Source: Lautropia sp.
GTDB taxonomy: Bacteria > Pseudomonadota > Gammaproteobacteria > Burkholderiales > Burkholderiaceae_E
NCBI GenBank assembly: GCA_030532895.1
Contig: JAUNKF010000008.1
Location: 62,001 to 126,000 of the forward strand
Direction: 5' to 3'
Length of the DNA stretch: 64,000 nucleotides
Both the position numbers and the translations under genes were made by a program. Positions 1 through 8,868 of the stretch are shown in pieces. Every line of letters starts with the position of its first letter. Position 1 is the first letter of the stretch. The notes below the pieces were generated by a model that was not told the origin of the DNA, did not search any database, and saw nothing but the letters and a program-made list of their open reading frames with translations.

Positions 1-19
1 TGGGCAACATCGCACGCAT

Positions 20-409
20 TCACCGACCCCGCTCCGGCACCTCACAAGGCCGCACCTCCGTCACCGCCCCATCCGACGCGAGCAGCCCCGCCAGCGGCCG
101 ACAGCCTGCCCCATCCGCCCCACACCAGTCATAGTCATCCGTAAAGCCCGAACGCGTCAGCCGCAACACCGCATGCTTCGTCCGCGGTGACCACCGCCAG
201 ACCCCATCCTTCAGCACGGCCTCGGCCGGCGGCTCCATCCCCGCCCCAAAGCCCCGCACCGCGACCGCCTCCAACACCAACCCATCGGCCACCACCCGCC
301 AACGCTCCTCCCAGCGCACCTTCTCGATCGAATGCGTCCACCCCAACGTGAACCCACTCACCGCCACCGACACCGCCCCCACCCCATTGGCCAGACAAAC
401 CCCCAACAT
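20..409 (-). CDS. DUF1850 domain protein of a TAXI-TRAP operon
   Basis: 129 aa from the chosen ATG. The family signature is plain: a WTHSIEK motif (residues 24-30), a GAGMEPP motif (55-61), conserved tryptophans around them and two late cysteines (96, 103). DUF1850 proteins are small, of unknown function, and typically sit beside TAXI-type TRAP transporters, as here. The N-terminus is hydrophobic (residues 1-20) and may be a membrane anchor or signal. The open frame runs upstream to 520 through repeat sequence. The ATG at 409 is preferred because a GGGAGGGG Shine-Dalgarno-like run lies just upstream and the conserved domain begins soon after. It is the last gene of the minus-strand operon, about 230 bp after the permease, with repeat elements between. 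The exact biochemical role is unknown. Confidence 0.8.
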   Translation of the reverse strand: MLGVCLANGVGAVSVAVSGFTLGWTHSIEKVRWEERWRVVADGLVLEAVAVRGFGAGMEPPAEAVLKDGVWRWSPRTKHAVLRLTRSGFTDDYDWCGADGAGCRPLAGLLASDGAVTEVRPCEVPERGR

Positions 410-445
410 CCCGACACCCCTCCCAACAAACAAATGCCGCCCAGC

Positions 446-482
446 CCCAGGTTGTGACGAGATATGTACCCAGTACGGCGCC
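446..482. repeat. Half copy of repeat family A (right arm only)
   Basis: Contains the conserved core AGGTTGTGACGAG and the right arm ATGTACCCAGTACGGCG, close to the right half of the element at 6061-6134. No complementary left arm precedes it. That place is taken by the Shine-Dalgarno and start of the DUF1850 gene. Spacing to the next copy matches the roughly 120-bp period seen at 5.8-6.1 kb. Confidence 0.7.
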
Positions 483-530
483 CCCACCCGAAGCCAAACC
501 CCCGAAGCAGCAGCCTCCACGCATGCAACG

Positions 531-604
531 GCCGGGATACCCGATGTCCCCCGACGAATCCATTACCGCAAGGTTGTGAGGAGGGGAATATCGGGTAGCC
601 CGGC
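531..604. repeat. Repeat family A element, copy 1
   Basis: Arms GCCGGGATACCCGAT and ATCGGGTAGCCCGGC pair at 14 of 15 positions and enclose a loop with GACGAATCCATTACCGC and AGGTTGTGAGGAGG. The arms are followed by a CCCGAAGC motif. It is nearly identical to the element at 5941-6012. It lies between the TRAP permease and the DUF1850 gene, so it would be transcribed in that operon. Confidence 0.8.
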
Positions 605-642
605 CCCTCCCGAAGCTTTTCTAAAAACCCGAAGCCTCAACT

Positions 643-2676
643 TCAAGTAGTCAGCGACTGAACCGACCGGGATCGCCAAACATGCCACCCCAACACCAGC
701 GCCGCCACTCCAAACCCGATCTCATCGGTCAACGGCCACGCCACCACCAACAGAGCCGCCGCCACGAAAGCCAGCACCCGCTCGACCACGTTCAACGGTG
801 AGCGAAAATACCCCACCACCGCCACGCCCCACAGCATCACCGCCAGCAGCGCCTTGAAGAACACATACAAGGTCGCATCGATACCCTGATCGCCCTGAAG
901 CATCAGCGCCGGCGCATACACCGCCATGTACGGCACCACGAACCCGGCGATGGCAATCTGCACCGCCCGTATGCCGATCTTCAGTCCGGTCTCCTTCGCA
1001 ATCGGTGCCGCTGCAAAAGCGGCCAGCGCCACCGGCGGCGTCAGATCAGCCATGATGCCGAAATAGAACACGAACATGTGCGACACGATCAGCGGCACCC
1101 CCAGCTCCAAGAGCGCCGGCGCCGCAATCGAGCTGGTGATGATGTAGTTCGGGATCGTCGGAATCCCCATGCCCAGCACCAGACAGGTCAGCATCGTCAA
1201 CAGCAGCGACACGAACAGACTGTCTCCCCCCACCTGGATGATGTAGCCGGCGAAGGCCGTGGCACCACCGGTCAACGTCAGCGAACCGATGATCACGCCG
1301 ACCAGCGCACAGGCCACCCCCACCGGCAACGCATGCAGCGCCCCCTCGACCAGCGCCGTCACCGCCAGTTTGAGCGTGCTACGCCCATCGGCGCGCGGTG
1401 CCAGCAACACCGCCAGCACGGCCACCGTCGCCACCACCGCGACGATGCCCACCTTCGCAAACGCCGAACAGGCCAGCCCCAGCGCGATCCAGAACAGCAG
1501 CCGCAACGAGGTGCCGTTCAGATGCCGGGCAAAGCTGCTACCGAAGAGCAGGATCACCGTCAACGCCAGACCGAACAGCCCGGCAAACATTGGCGTGAAG
1601 CCCGCAAAGAGCAGGTACACCAAGCCGGCCAACGGCAACAGCAGATACCAGCGCGCACGGATGGCCGCCCAGGGATCAGGGCACTCTTCTTTCGGCAGCC
1701 CCTTCAGCCCTGCACGCCCTGCCTCCAGATGCACCATCCAGAACACGGTGAAGAAATACAGAAAGGCTGGAATGGCAGCGGCCTTCGCAATCTCCACATA
1801 CGGCACATCGATCGTCTCAGCCATGATGAAGGCCACCGCCCCCATCACCGGCGGCATGATCTGCCCACCCATCGAACTGGTGGCCTCCACCGCCCCGGCA
1901 AAAGCCGACCGATAGCCAAACTGCTTCATCAGCGGAATGGTGAACTGCCCGGTCGTCACCACATTGGCCACGCCCGAGCCGTTGATCGTGCCCATCAGCC
2001 CCGACGACACCACCGACACCTTGGCCGGTCCACCCTTCGTGTGCCCCACCGTGCCCAGCGCAAAATTCGTGAACAGGTCGATCATCCCTGCCTGCTCCAG
2101 GAAAGCACCAAACAGGATGAACAGAAAGATGTAGGACGACGACACATAAGTCGGCGTGCCATAAATGCCTTCCGTACCAAAGGACAACTGGCCGATCACC
2201 TGATCCAGGTCATAGCCCCGGTGCGCCAGATCGCCGGGCAGATATTCGCCAAAGAGCGCATACGACAAAAAGCCCAGACAGATCAGCGGCAAGGCCAGCC
2301 CCATCACCCGACGCGCCGCCTCGAACACCAGCACCAGTGTCACGATGCCAACCACCATGTCTTCCTGCGTCAGCTCGCCTGCACGCTCGACCAGATCCGC
2401 CTCATAAACCCAGTGATAGCCCGACAACAGCAGGGCAGCGAAGCCGATCAGCTTCGTGAACACGCTGGTCTTGCCCTGCCCGCCCCGAATCGGATAGAGC
2501 AGGAAAGTGAGCAGCAACAGAAAGCCCACATGCACCGCCCGCACCACCGTGCTGGAGAGCGGGCTGAAGGCCGAGGTGATCAGCTGAAAGACCGAAAACA
2601 CGATCGCGCTGTAGAACACGACGCGCAACATGCGCTTGCCCGCCTCGGCGGCAGGCGATTCGACGGAGGCATTCAT
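643..2676 (-). CDS. TRAP transporter fused permease subunit (TAXI type, 4TM/12TM)
   Basis: 677 aa and strongly hydrophobic with many membrane segments. Length and layout fit the fused small-plus-large (DctQM-like) permeases that work with TAXI binding proteins. Conserved large-subunit stretches include NGSGVANV (about 232-239) and SSMGGQIMPPVMGA (about 267-280). It would couple ion flow to uptake of an organic acid-like solute delivered by the upstream binding protein. The binding-protein gene is 91 bp upstream on the same strand and DUF1850 is downstream. The substrate cannot be read from sequence; TAXI systems are often linked to dicarboxylates or amino acids. The long plus-strand frame over this gene is a codon-bias shadow. 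Confidence 0.93.
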   Translation of the reverse strand: MNASVESPAAEAGKRMLRVVFYSAIVFSVFQLITSAFSPLSSTVVRAVHVGFLLLLTFLLYPIRGGQGKTSVFTKLIGFAALLLSGYHWVYEADLVERAGELTQEDMVVGIVTLVLVFEAARRVMGLALPLICLGFLSYALFGEYLPGDLAHRGYDLDQVIGQLSFGTEGIYGTPTYVSSSYIFLFILFGAFLEQAGMIDLFTNFALGTVGHTKGGPAKVSVVSSGLMGTINGSGVANVVTTGQFTIPLMKQFGYRSAFAGAVEATSSMGGQIMPPVMGAVAFIMAETIDVPYVEIAKAAAIPAFLYFFTVFWMVHLEAGRAGLKGLPKEECPDPWAAIRARWYLLLPLAGLVYLLFAGFTPMFAGLFGLALTVILLFGSSFARHLNGTSLRLLFWIALGLACSAFAKVGIVAVVATVAVLAVLLAPRADGRSTLKLAVTALVEGALHALPVGVACALVGVIIGSLTLTGGATAFAGYIIQVGGDSLFVSLLLTMLTCLVLGMGIPTIPNYIITSSIAAPALLELGVPLIVSHMFVFYFGIMADLTPPVALAAFAAAPIAKETGLKIGIRAVQIAIAGFVVPYMAVYAPALMLQGDQGIDATLYVFFKALLAVMLWGVAVVGYFRSPLNVVERVLAFVAAALLVVAWPLTDEIGFGVAALVLGWHVWRSRSVQSLTT

Positions 2677-2767
2677 GATGGTTCGATGACGAAGGAGAAG
2701 ACGACAAGGGTTTTCTGCCCCGGCACATGACCTCGTCCAGGGCAGAATCCCGTCAGCCAGGATCGGC

Positions 2768-3718
2768 TTACTTCAGCACCCCTTTTTCACGATAGAACTT
2801 CTCAGCCCCCGGATGCAGCGGAATCGGCAGCCCCTCGATCGCCGTCTCCAGCTTGATCTGGCGCCCGGCCGAGTGCGAATTGCCCATCCGCTCCAGATTC
2901 TCGAACAGCCCCTTCGTCATCAGATAGGCCACCTCGTCCGACACCTTCTGATGCGTCACCAGCAGGTTGTTGATCGACACCGTCGGCACATCGGCTGCCT
3001 GCCCCTCATAGGTGTTGGCCGGCAGCGTCGCCGCCCGATAGGCGTCATCGCCCACCTTCGCCACCACCTCGGCCGGCACCGGCACGAAATTCACCTTCAC
3101 GGCCGACGACAGATCACGCAGCGCCGCCACGCCCAAACCGGCCGACTGGAGCGTCACATCGATCTGCCGGTTCTTCATCAGCTCCACCGACTCACCAAAG
3201 GGCAGATACTCGACCTTGGAAAAATCCTTGTACGACAAGCCCGCCGCCTTCAGGATGGCACGCGCATTGATTTCGGTGCCCGAGCGCGGTGCCCCCACCG
3301 AAATGCGCTTGCCCTTCAAATCATCCAGCGACTTGATGTTGGCATCGGCCAGTGCCACGATCTGGATGTAGTTCGGATAAATCGAGGCGATCGCGCGCAA
3401 CCTGTCCAGCGGCTTCTTGAAACCGGCCTCGGCCTTGCCGGCCCAGGCATCCGACACCGAATCCGCCAGCGAAAAGCCGATCTCCCCCCGACCGGATTGC
3501 AGCAGATTCAGGTTTTCGGCCGATGCCTTCGTGGCCTGCACCTGTACCTTGCTGTCGGGAATGCCCTCACGGTACACCTGCGACAGGGTCACCCCCAACG
3601 GATAGTAGACACCACTCGTGCCGCCCGTCAGCACGTTGACGAAGGTAGCTGCCGAAACAGCGGTGGAGGCAGCCAGCAAGGCAGCGCCCATGACGCTGCG
3701 ACGAATCAGGGTTTTCAT
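2768..3718 (-). CDS. TAXI family TRAP transporter solute-binding protein
   Basis: 316 aa periplasmic binding protein. The N-terminus has a basic start, a hydrophobic core and a VSA-type signal peptidase I site near residue 23. The mature protein opens with the TAXI hallmark GGTSGVYYP (about 32-40), followed by the two-lobed TAXI fold. The ATG at 3718 is preferred over the frame's upstream start because GGAG lies 6-9 nt ahead of it. It is the first gene of the operon with the fused permease and DUF1850, and should bind the substrate and present it to the permease. The ligand is unknown. Confidence 0.92.
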   Translation of the reverse strand: MKTLIRRSVMGAALLAASTAVSAATFVNVLTGGTSGVYYPLGVTLSQVYREGIPDSKVQVQATKASAENLNLLQSGRGEIGFSLADSVSDAWAGKAEAGFKKPLDRLRAIASIYPNYIQIVALADANIKSLDDLKGKRISVGAPRSGTEINARAILKAAGLSYKDFSKVEYLPFGESVELMKNRQIDVTLQSAGLGVAALRDLSSAVKVNFVPVPAEVVAKVGDDAYRAATLPANTYEGQAADVPTVSINNLLVTHQKVSDEVAYLMTKGLFENLERMGNSHSAGRQIKLETAIEGLPIPLHPGAEKFYREKGVLK

Positions 3719-4039
3719 CAGGATCTCCTGCAATCAAAAAACGGATAGCCGAATTATCACCCGCCACCAGCGCCCTTCCTATTGCATTGCACAAAACCCC
3801 GTGGACAACCCGAGCTTGCCAGCCTTCGCTACCAGGGCTATCCTGAAAACGACTCAAGCCAACCAGGCAGGCATCCCGGCGCTGATGACGCCCCCTACCC
3901 ATTCATCAGGCAGCATCCATCGTTCAGGAAGCGCATGCAGCCACAGGCCCTGTTCATCATCTGGGTGTGGCCATCGCCACACGAACATCCACACCCCTGA
4001 TCATGCCATGCCAGCACGCCTGCCAGACGGAGAAGCGCC
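3719..4039. other. Intergenic region between divergent TRAP operon and DUF1761 gene
   Basis: About 320 bp between divergent genes. It must hold the TRAP operon promoter on the minus strand and probably a plus-strand promoter. I see no convincing -35/-10 pair, no strong palindrome and no gene; the short frames across it look like composition artefacts. Confidence 0.4.
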
Positions 4040-4456
4040 ATGCTGAAAGCCTTTCAGGCGATTCATACCATCCCCATTCTCGTCGCCACACTGGCTTACT
4101 ACATGCTGGGTGCGCTGTGGTTCACCCCGCTCTTCGGCCACCACTATGATGTCGCCACCGGCCTGGCGCGCGCCCCCAACCAGAAATGGGCAGCCCGCTA
4201 CTACCTGGTGCCCCTCTTCAGCTGCGGCCTCGTCGTGCTGACCACGGCCCTCTTCATCGAAGCCTTCGCCATCGAGGGCTTCATCGACACCCTGCTCCTG
4301 GGCCTTGTGGTCGGCATCGGCTATCTGGGCGCCCTCTCCTTCAACAACGCGCTCACCCCCCGCATCCCCCGCCCCTTTCTCTTCGCCACCCTCATCAGCG
4401 GCTACCACCTCGTGGGCGCCGTCCTCGCCGCCCTCATCTACGGCTGGCTGGGCTGA
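4040..4456 (+). CDS. DUF1761 family membrane protein
   Basis: 138 aa with about four membrane segments and the DUF1761-type opening, in which a helix is followed by ALWFTPLFG. Members are small uncharacterised inner-membrane proteins. A GGAG sits 8 nt before the ATG, which fixes the start. It is followed by the FAD oxidoreductase on the same strand after about 75 bp, so the two may be cotranscribed, but no functional link is apparent. Confidence 0.82.
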   Translation: MLKAFQAIHTIPILVATLAYYMLGALWFTPLFGHHYDVATGLARAPNQKWAARYYLVPLFSCGLVVLTTALFIEAFAIEGFIDTLLLGLVVGIGYLGALSFNNALTPRIPRPFLFATLISGYHLVGAVLAALIYGWLG

Positions 4457-4533
4457 CGAAGCAGCCCAAGCCCTCACGCACGCCGCTCTATACTGGCCCC
4501 CGTGACCACACAAAGCAATGAACGCGCCTGAAC

Positions 4534-5769
4534 ATGGATAGCACCGATGTCATCATCATCGGCGCCGGTGTCGTGGGTCTGGCCTGCGCCAGCAGCCTGG
4601 CCCGCGCCGGCCGAGAAGTCCTCGTCATCGAAGCTGAAACCGCCTTCGGCACCGGCATCAGCTCGCGCAACAGCGAGGTGATCCACGCCGGCCTTTACTA
4701 CCCACCCGGCTCACTCAAAGCCCGCCTCTGCGTCGAAGGCAGGCACAAACTCTACAACTGGTGCACCGAGCACGCCGTGCCCCACGCCCGCTGCGGCAAG
4801 CTCATCGTCGCCACCCACCCGGATCAGGCGCCAGCCCTCGACGCCATCGCCGAACGCGCCCGCACCAATGGGGTGCCTGAACTGCAAACCATCGACACCG
4901 CCCAATTACGCGAACTCGAACCCGAGCTGGCTGGCCACAGCGCCCTGCTCTCGCCCAATACCGGCATCGTCGACAGCCACAGCCTGATGCTCTCGCTTCT
5001 CGGTGACGCCGAACGCCACGGCGCCATGCTCGCCCTTGCCAGCCCCGTGCTGGGCGGCCAGGCCACCGATGACGGCATCATCCTGCACATTAGCGACCAC
5101 GAAGCCCAGCTGCTCGCCCCACGTACCTCACCGCTTCCAGGCACCGGGCGCAGCAACCCCGAAGGCAACCACGCCCCGGCCAGCCTTCTTCCTCACGACA
5201 CGCCCACGCAACGCCAGGGACATCCTCCGCCCACCAGCACGACGCTCAAAGCCCGCTGGGTCATCAATGCCGCCGGCCTCGATGCCCCCCTGCTCGGCCG
5301 ACAAATCCGCTCAGCCGCCACCGCCCAGGCCCCGCAACCCCATTACGCCCGCGGCATCTACTTCAGCCACACCGGCAAGACCCCCTTCTCCCGCCTCATC
5401 TACCCCATCCCCGAAGCCGGTGGCCTCGGCGTGCACCTCACCCTCGACCTCGGCGGCCAAGCCAAATTCGGCCCCGATGTCGAATGGATCGATCACCCCG
5501 ACTACACCGTCAACCCCGCCCGCAAAGAACGCTTCGTCCAGGCCATCCAACGCTGGTGGCCCCAACTCGACCCCAACCGCCTCCAACCCGGCTACGCCGG
5601 CATCCGCCCCAAGATCGTCGGCCCCGGCCAACCCGACGCCGACTTCCGCATCGACGGCCCCACCGCCCACGGCGTCCCCGGCCTCATCCACCTCTATGGC
5701 ATCGAATCCCCTGGCCTCACGGCCTCACTCGCCATCGCCGAGCACGTGGCCAGTCTGGTCAACCACTAA
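4534..5769 (+). CDS. FAD-dependent oxidoreductase, L-2-hydroxyglutarate oxidase-like
   Basis: 411 aa DAO-fold flavoprotein. The N-terminus has the Rossmann motif [10 protein letters not shown] (10-19) with the ribose-binding acid at about residue 33. The [11 protein letters not shown] stretch (47-57) is typical of the LhgO/L2HGDH group, which oxidises L-2-hydroxyglutarate to 2-oxoglutarate and passes electrons to the respiratory chain. Residues about 196-237 are a Pro/Thr/Gly-rich insertion absent from the usual family pattern. No clear Shine-Dalgarno precedes the ATG. The neighbouring glutaryl-CoA pathway makes a C5-dicarboxylate role attractive, but that is inference. Other amino-acid-type substrates are possible. 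Confidence 0.8.
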   Translation: MDSTDVIIIGAGVVGLACASSLARAGREVLVIEAETAFGTGISSRNSEVIHAGLYYPPGSLKARLCVEGRHKLYNWCTEHAVPHARCGKLIVATHPDQAPALDAIAERARTNGVPELQTIDTAQLRELEPELAGHSALLSPNTGIVDSHSLMLSLLGDAERHGAMLALASPVLGGQATDDGIILHISDHEAQLLAPRTSPLPGTGRSNPEGNHAPASLLPHDTPTQRQGHPPPTSTTLKARWVINAAGLDAPLLGRQIRSAATAQAPQPHYARGIYFSHTGKTPFSRLIYPIPEAGGLGVHLTLDLGGQAKFGPDVEWIDHPDYTVNPARKERFVQAIQRWWPQLDPNRLQPGYAGIRPKIVGPGQPDADFRIDGPTAHGVPGLIHLYGIESPGLTASLAIAEHVASLVNH

Positions 5770-5818
5770 GAAACCAAAGCCCTACACACCCGAAGCTACT
5801 GCTCTCACGCATGCCACA

Positions 5819-5892
5819 GCCGGGATACCCGATGTCCGCGGACGAATCCATTGCCGCAAGGTGGTGAGGACGTGGATACTGCGTATGCCGGC
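5819..5892. repeat. Repeat family A element, copy 2
   Basis: Left arm GCCGGGATACCCGATGTCC and right arm GGATACTGCGTATGCCGGC pair at about 14 of 19 positions. The loop holds GACGAATCCATTGCCGCAAGG and GTGAGGA. This is the most divergent copy. It is followed by CTCGAAGC and CCCGAAGC, as in the other copies. Confidence 0.75.
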
Positions 5893-5940
5893 CCCTCTCG
5901 AAGCCACGACCCCGAAGCTACCGTCCCCACACATGCAAAA

Positions 5941-6012
5941 GCCGGGATACCCGATGTCCCCCGACGAATCCCACCGCAAGGTTGTGAGGAGGGGGATATC
6001 GGGTAGCCCGGC
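5941..6012. repeat. Repeat family A element, copy 3
   Basis: Arms GCCGGGATACCCGAT and ATCGGGTAGCCCGGC pair at 14 of 15 positions. The loop carries GACGAATCC and AGGTTGTGAGGAGG. It is almost identical to the copy at 531-604, 5.4 kb away, apart from a short deletion in the loop. It starts 122 bp after copy 2. Confidence 0.8.
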
Positions 6013-6060
6013 CCCACCCGAAGCGAAGCCCTCGAAGCTACGGAACCCAGACAAGCCATA

Positions 6061-6134
6061 GCCGCCGTACCGGGTGCATGCCGAGGAATCCATTACCGCC
6101 AGGTTGTGACGAGGTATGTACCCGGTACGGCGGC
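6061..6134. repeat. Repeat family A element, copy 4
   Basis: The arms differ in sequence from copies 1 and 3 yet stay complementary: GCCGCCGTACCGGGTGCAT against ATGTACCCGGTACGGCGGC, 18 of 19 paired. The loop core GAATCCATTACCGC and AGGTTGTGACGAGG is conserved. It starts 120 bp after copy 3 and ends about 40 bp from the stop of the CoA-transferase gene on the opposite strand. Confidence 0.8.
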
Positions 6135-6176
6135 CCCACTCGAAGCCCCGGACTCGAAGCGCCGAAACAACCGCCT

Positions 6177-7400
6177 TCAAATGGCCCCGACTTCCCTCAA
6201 CCGAGCAATCTCATCCCCCGACATCCCGAGCGTCCCGGCCAGAATCTCCTCCGTATGCTCCCCCAACATCGGCGGCGCCAACCGATAATCCACCGGCGTG
6301 GCTGAAAACCGCATCGGACTCGCCACCAACGGCACCTGCCCCGCCACCGGATGCGGCATCGTCACCTGCATCCCGCGCGCCTGCACCTGCGGATCGGCAA
6401 ACACGTCGGCCAGCGTGTTGATCGGCCCACACGGCACCGCCTTCGCCTCCAGCGCCTGAATCCAGTCCGCCGTGTTGCGCGCCACCGTCAGCTTCTTCAG
6501 CATCGGCACCAGCACCGCCCGGTTTTCCACGCGCGCGCGGTTCGTGGCAAAGCGCGCATCGGCCGCCAGCTCAGGGGCACCCGCCACCTCACAGAAGCGG
6601 GCAAACTGCCCATCATTGCCGATGGCCAGAATCATGTAGCCATCGGCCGTCGGAAAATCCTGATAAGGCACGATGTTCGGGTGGGAATTGCCCAGCCGCT
6701 TCGGGTTGTTATTTGTGGCCAGATAATTCATGGCCTGATTGGCCAGACAGGCCACCTGCACATCCAGCAGCGCCATGTCGATATGCTGGCCTTCGCCACT
6801 GCGCTCGCGCCAGGCCAGCGCGCCCAGCACCGCATTCGTCGCGTACAGCCCGGTCAGGATGTCCACCAGCGCCACCCCCACCTTCATCGGGCCGCCGCCC
6901 TCCTCCCCATCAGGCCGGCCCGTCACGCTCATCAGACCGCCCAGCCCCTGAATCAGGAAGTCATAACCCGCGCGAGACGCATAGGGGCCATCCTGCCCAA
7001 AACCGGTGATCGAGCAATACACCAACCGCGGGTTCACCGCCTTCAGGCTCTCGTAATCCAGGCCGTACTGCTTCAGCCCGCCCACCTTGAAGTTTTCCAG
7101 CACCACGTCCGATTCGGCCGCCAGACGCCGAATCAGCGCCTGCCCTTCAGGCTTCGTCATGTCGATGGTGATCGAGCGCTTGTTCCGGTTGGCGCACAGG
7201 TAATAGGCCGCCACCGAGGTCTCGGCCCCTTGATCGTCCTTCAACCACGGCGGCCCCCAGCCGCGCGTGTCATCGCCGCTGCCCGGACGCTCCACCTTGA
7301 TCACGTCTGCGCCCATGTCGGCCAGCATCTGCCCGGCCCAAGGCCCAGCCAATACCCGCGACAGATCCAGCACCCGAACATGCGACAACGCACCCGACAT
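6177..7400 (-). CDS. CaiB/BaiF family CoA-transferase (glutarate CoA-transferase candidate)
   Basis: 407 aa class III CoA-transferase. It opens with RVLDLSRVLAGPWAGQ (about 9-24) and has the conserved aspartate expected to form the acyl-anhydride intermediate at about residue 180 (GVALVD). The ATG at 7400 is chosen over an upstream start because GGGGAGGTG precedes it at good spacing. It lies directly downstream of glutaryl-CoA dehydrogenase on the same strand. That arrangement suggests it activates glutarate with a succinyl-CoA-type donor, like succinyl-CoA:glutarate CoA-transferase. Substrate specificity in this family cannot be read from motifs alone. Confidence 0.88.
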   Translation of the reverse strand: MSGALSHVRVLDLSRVLAGPWAGQMLADMGADVIKVERPGSGDDTRGWGPPWLKDDQGAETSVAAYYLCANRNKRSITIDMTKPEGQALIRRLAAESDVVLENFKVGGLKQYGLDYESLKAVNPRLVYCSITGFGQDGPYASRAGYDFLIQGLGGLMSVTGRPDGEEGGGPMKVGVALVDILTGLYATNAVLGALAWRERSGEGQHIDMALLDVQVACLANQAMNYLATNNNPKRLGNSHPNIVPYQDFPTADGYMILAIGNDGQFARFCEVAGAPELAADARFATNRARVENRAVLVPMLKKLTVARNTADWIQALEAKAVPCGPINTLADVFADPQVQARGMQVTMPHPVAGQVPLVASPMRFSATPVDYRLAPPMLGEHTEEILAGTLGMSGDEIARLREVGAI

Positions 7401-7467
7401 GACAACACCTCCCCAAGCCAAGGGATCACCAAGGAATCAAACAGAATCAGGCCAAGCAGACACGCAC

Positions 7468-7525
7468 GGACAAGCACCCCGCTTCGGGTGCCTGTCCGGT
7501 GCCTGAGGCTGCCATCCACTCAGGC
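7468..7525. other. Two tandem stem-loops between gcdH and the CoA-transferase gene
   Basis: First stem: GGACA-A-GCACCC (from 7468) pairs with GGGTGC-C-TGTCC (to 7497) around a 6-nt loop. Second stem: GCCTGAG (7501-7507) pairs perfectly with CTCAGGC (7519-7525). Neither is followed by a T tract on the transcribed minus strand. They may therefore be mRNA processing or stability elements rather than strong terminators. Confidence 0.5.
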
Positions 7526-7541
7526 AACCTTCAGATAGCCA

Positions 7542-8729
7542 TCAGTTGGCAAACGCCGGAATGCCCGTGATGGCACGGCCCAGGATCAGCGCATGGATGT
7601 CATGCGTGCCCTCGTAGGTGTTCACCACCTCCAGGTTCACCAGATGGCGTGCCACCGGGTATTCGTCCGAAATGCCGTTGCCGCCCAGCATGTCGCGCGC
7701 CATCCGGGCGATGTCGAGCGCCTTGCCGCAGGAGTTGCGCTTGATGATCGAGGTGATCTCGACCGGGGCGATGCCCTCATCCTTCATCCGGCCCACGCGC
7801 AGCACCGTTTGCAGGCCCAGCGTGATCTCGGTCAGCATGTCGGCCAGCTTCTTCTGGATCAACTGGTTGGCTGCCAGCGGCCGGCCAAACTGCTTGCGAT
7901 CCATCGTGTACTGGCGGGCTGCCTCATAGCAGGCTTCCGCCGCACCCAGCGCACCCCAGGCGATGCCATAACGTGCCGAGTTCAGGCAGGTGAACGGGCC
8001 TTTCAGGCCACGAATGTCGGGGAAGGCGTTTTCTTCCGGCACGAACACCTCATCCATCACGATCTCACCCGTGATCGAGGCGCGCAGACCCACCTTGCCA
8101 TGAATGGCCGGGGCCGACAGCCCTTTCCAGCCCTTCTCCAGGATGAAGCCACGAATCTTGCCTTCATCATCCTTCGCCCACACCACGAACACATCGGCAA
8201 AGGGGCTGTTCGTGATCCAGGTTTTGGCGCCCGAGAGGCTGTAGCCGCCCTCCACCTTGCGCGCGCGCGTCACCATGCTGCCAGGGTCGGAACCGTGGTT
8301 CGGCTCGGTGAGACCAAAGCAGCCGATCCACTCGCCCGTGGCCAGCTTCGGCAGGTACTTCTGCTTCTGTTCCTCCGTGCCAAACTCGTTGATCGGCACC
8401 ATCACCAGCGAGCTTTGCACGCTCATCATCGAGCGATAACCCGAATCCACCCGCTCCACTTCGCGCGCGATCAGGCCGTAGCAGACATAGTTGAGCGCCG
8501 AGCCGCCATATTGCTCAGGAATGGTCGGGCCCAACAGGCCCAGCTCACCCATCTCCCGGAAGATGGCCGGATCGGTCTTCTCATGGCGGAAGGCTTCCTG
8601 CACGCGTGGCAACAGCTTGTCCTGGCAGTAAGCACGGGCGCTGTCACGCACCATCCGTTCGGTGTCCGTCAGTTGCAGATCCAAGAGCAGCGGATCATCC
8701 CAGCTGAAGCTTGCCTTCGTCGACGCCAT
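7542..8729 (-). CDS. gcdH: Glutaryl-CoA dehydrogenase
   Basis: 395 aa acyl-CoA dehydrogenase closely matching glutaryl-CoA dehydrogenases along its whole length. Examples are the [14 protein letters not shown] block near residue 100 and the C-terminal [13 protein letters not shown], whose glutamate (about 373) aligns with the catalytic base. It oxidises and decarboxylates glutaryl-CoA to crotonyl-CoA in lysine, hydroxylysine, tryptophan and glutarate breakdown, passing electrons to ETF. It is transcribed toward the CoA-transferase gene. A LysR gene diverges from its promoter region about 140 bp upstream. Confidence 0.95.
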   Translation of the reverse strand: MASTKASFSWDDPLLLDLQLTDTERMVRDSARAYCQDKLLPRVQEAFRHEKTDPAIFREMGELGLLGPTIPEQYGGSALNYVCYGLIAREVERVDSGYRSMMSVQSSLVMVPINEFGTEEQKQKYLPKLATGEWIGCFGLTEPNHGSDPGSMVTRARKVEGGYSLSGAKTWITNSPFADVFVVWAKDDEGKIRGFILEKGWKGLSAPAIHGKVGLRASITGEIVMDEVFVPEENAFPDIRGLKGPFTCLNSARYGIAWGALGAAEACYEAARQYTMDRKQFGRPLAANQLIQKKLADMLTEITLGLQTVLRVGRMKDEGIAPVEITSIIKRNSCGKALDIARMARDMLGGNGISDEYPVARHLVNLEVVNTYEGTHDIHALILGRAITGIPAFAN

Positions 8730-8868
8730 GAAAATATCTCCTAATCAATACTGTTGATGTGTCATGAACCATCCTGTTGCCCCGCATCCTAAACAACACG
8801 AGGATCACACTCAACCGACATTTATGCAGTAATCTGTGCGTTTTTGGAACTCCGAAACCGCCGCCCCC

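Noticed and set aside
135-563. Minus-strand 142-codon frame near the left edge
   Set aside because: Alternative frame of the DUF1850 gene, Gly/Trp-rich, begins inside repeat sequence.
1078-2730. Plus-strand 550-codon frame opposite the TRAP permease
   Set aside because: Extremely Gln/His/Arg-rich, as expected from the reverse complement of a hydrophobic membrane protein gene.
5003-6061. Plus-strand 352-codon frame running from the LhgO-like gene into the repeat array
   Set aside because: Overlaps a certain gene in another frame and its tail is only translated repeat sequence; no protein family.
5770-6176. CRISPR array at the 120-bp-period repeats
   Set aside because: Repeat units are 72-74 bp with conserved spacers of similar sequence, and no cas genes are present; spacers are not unique.
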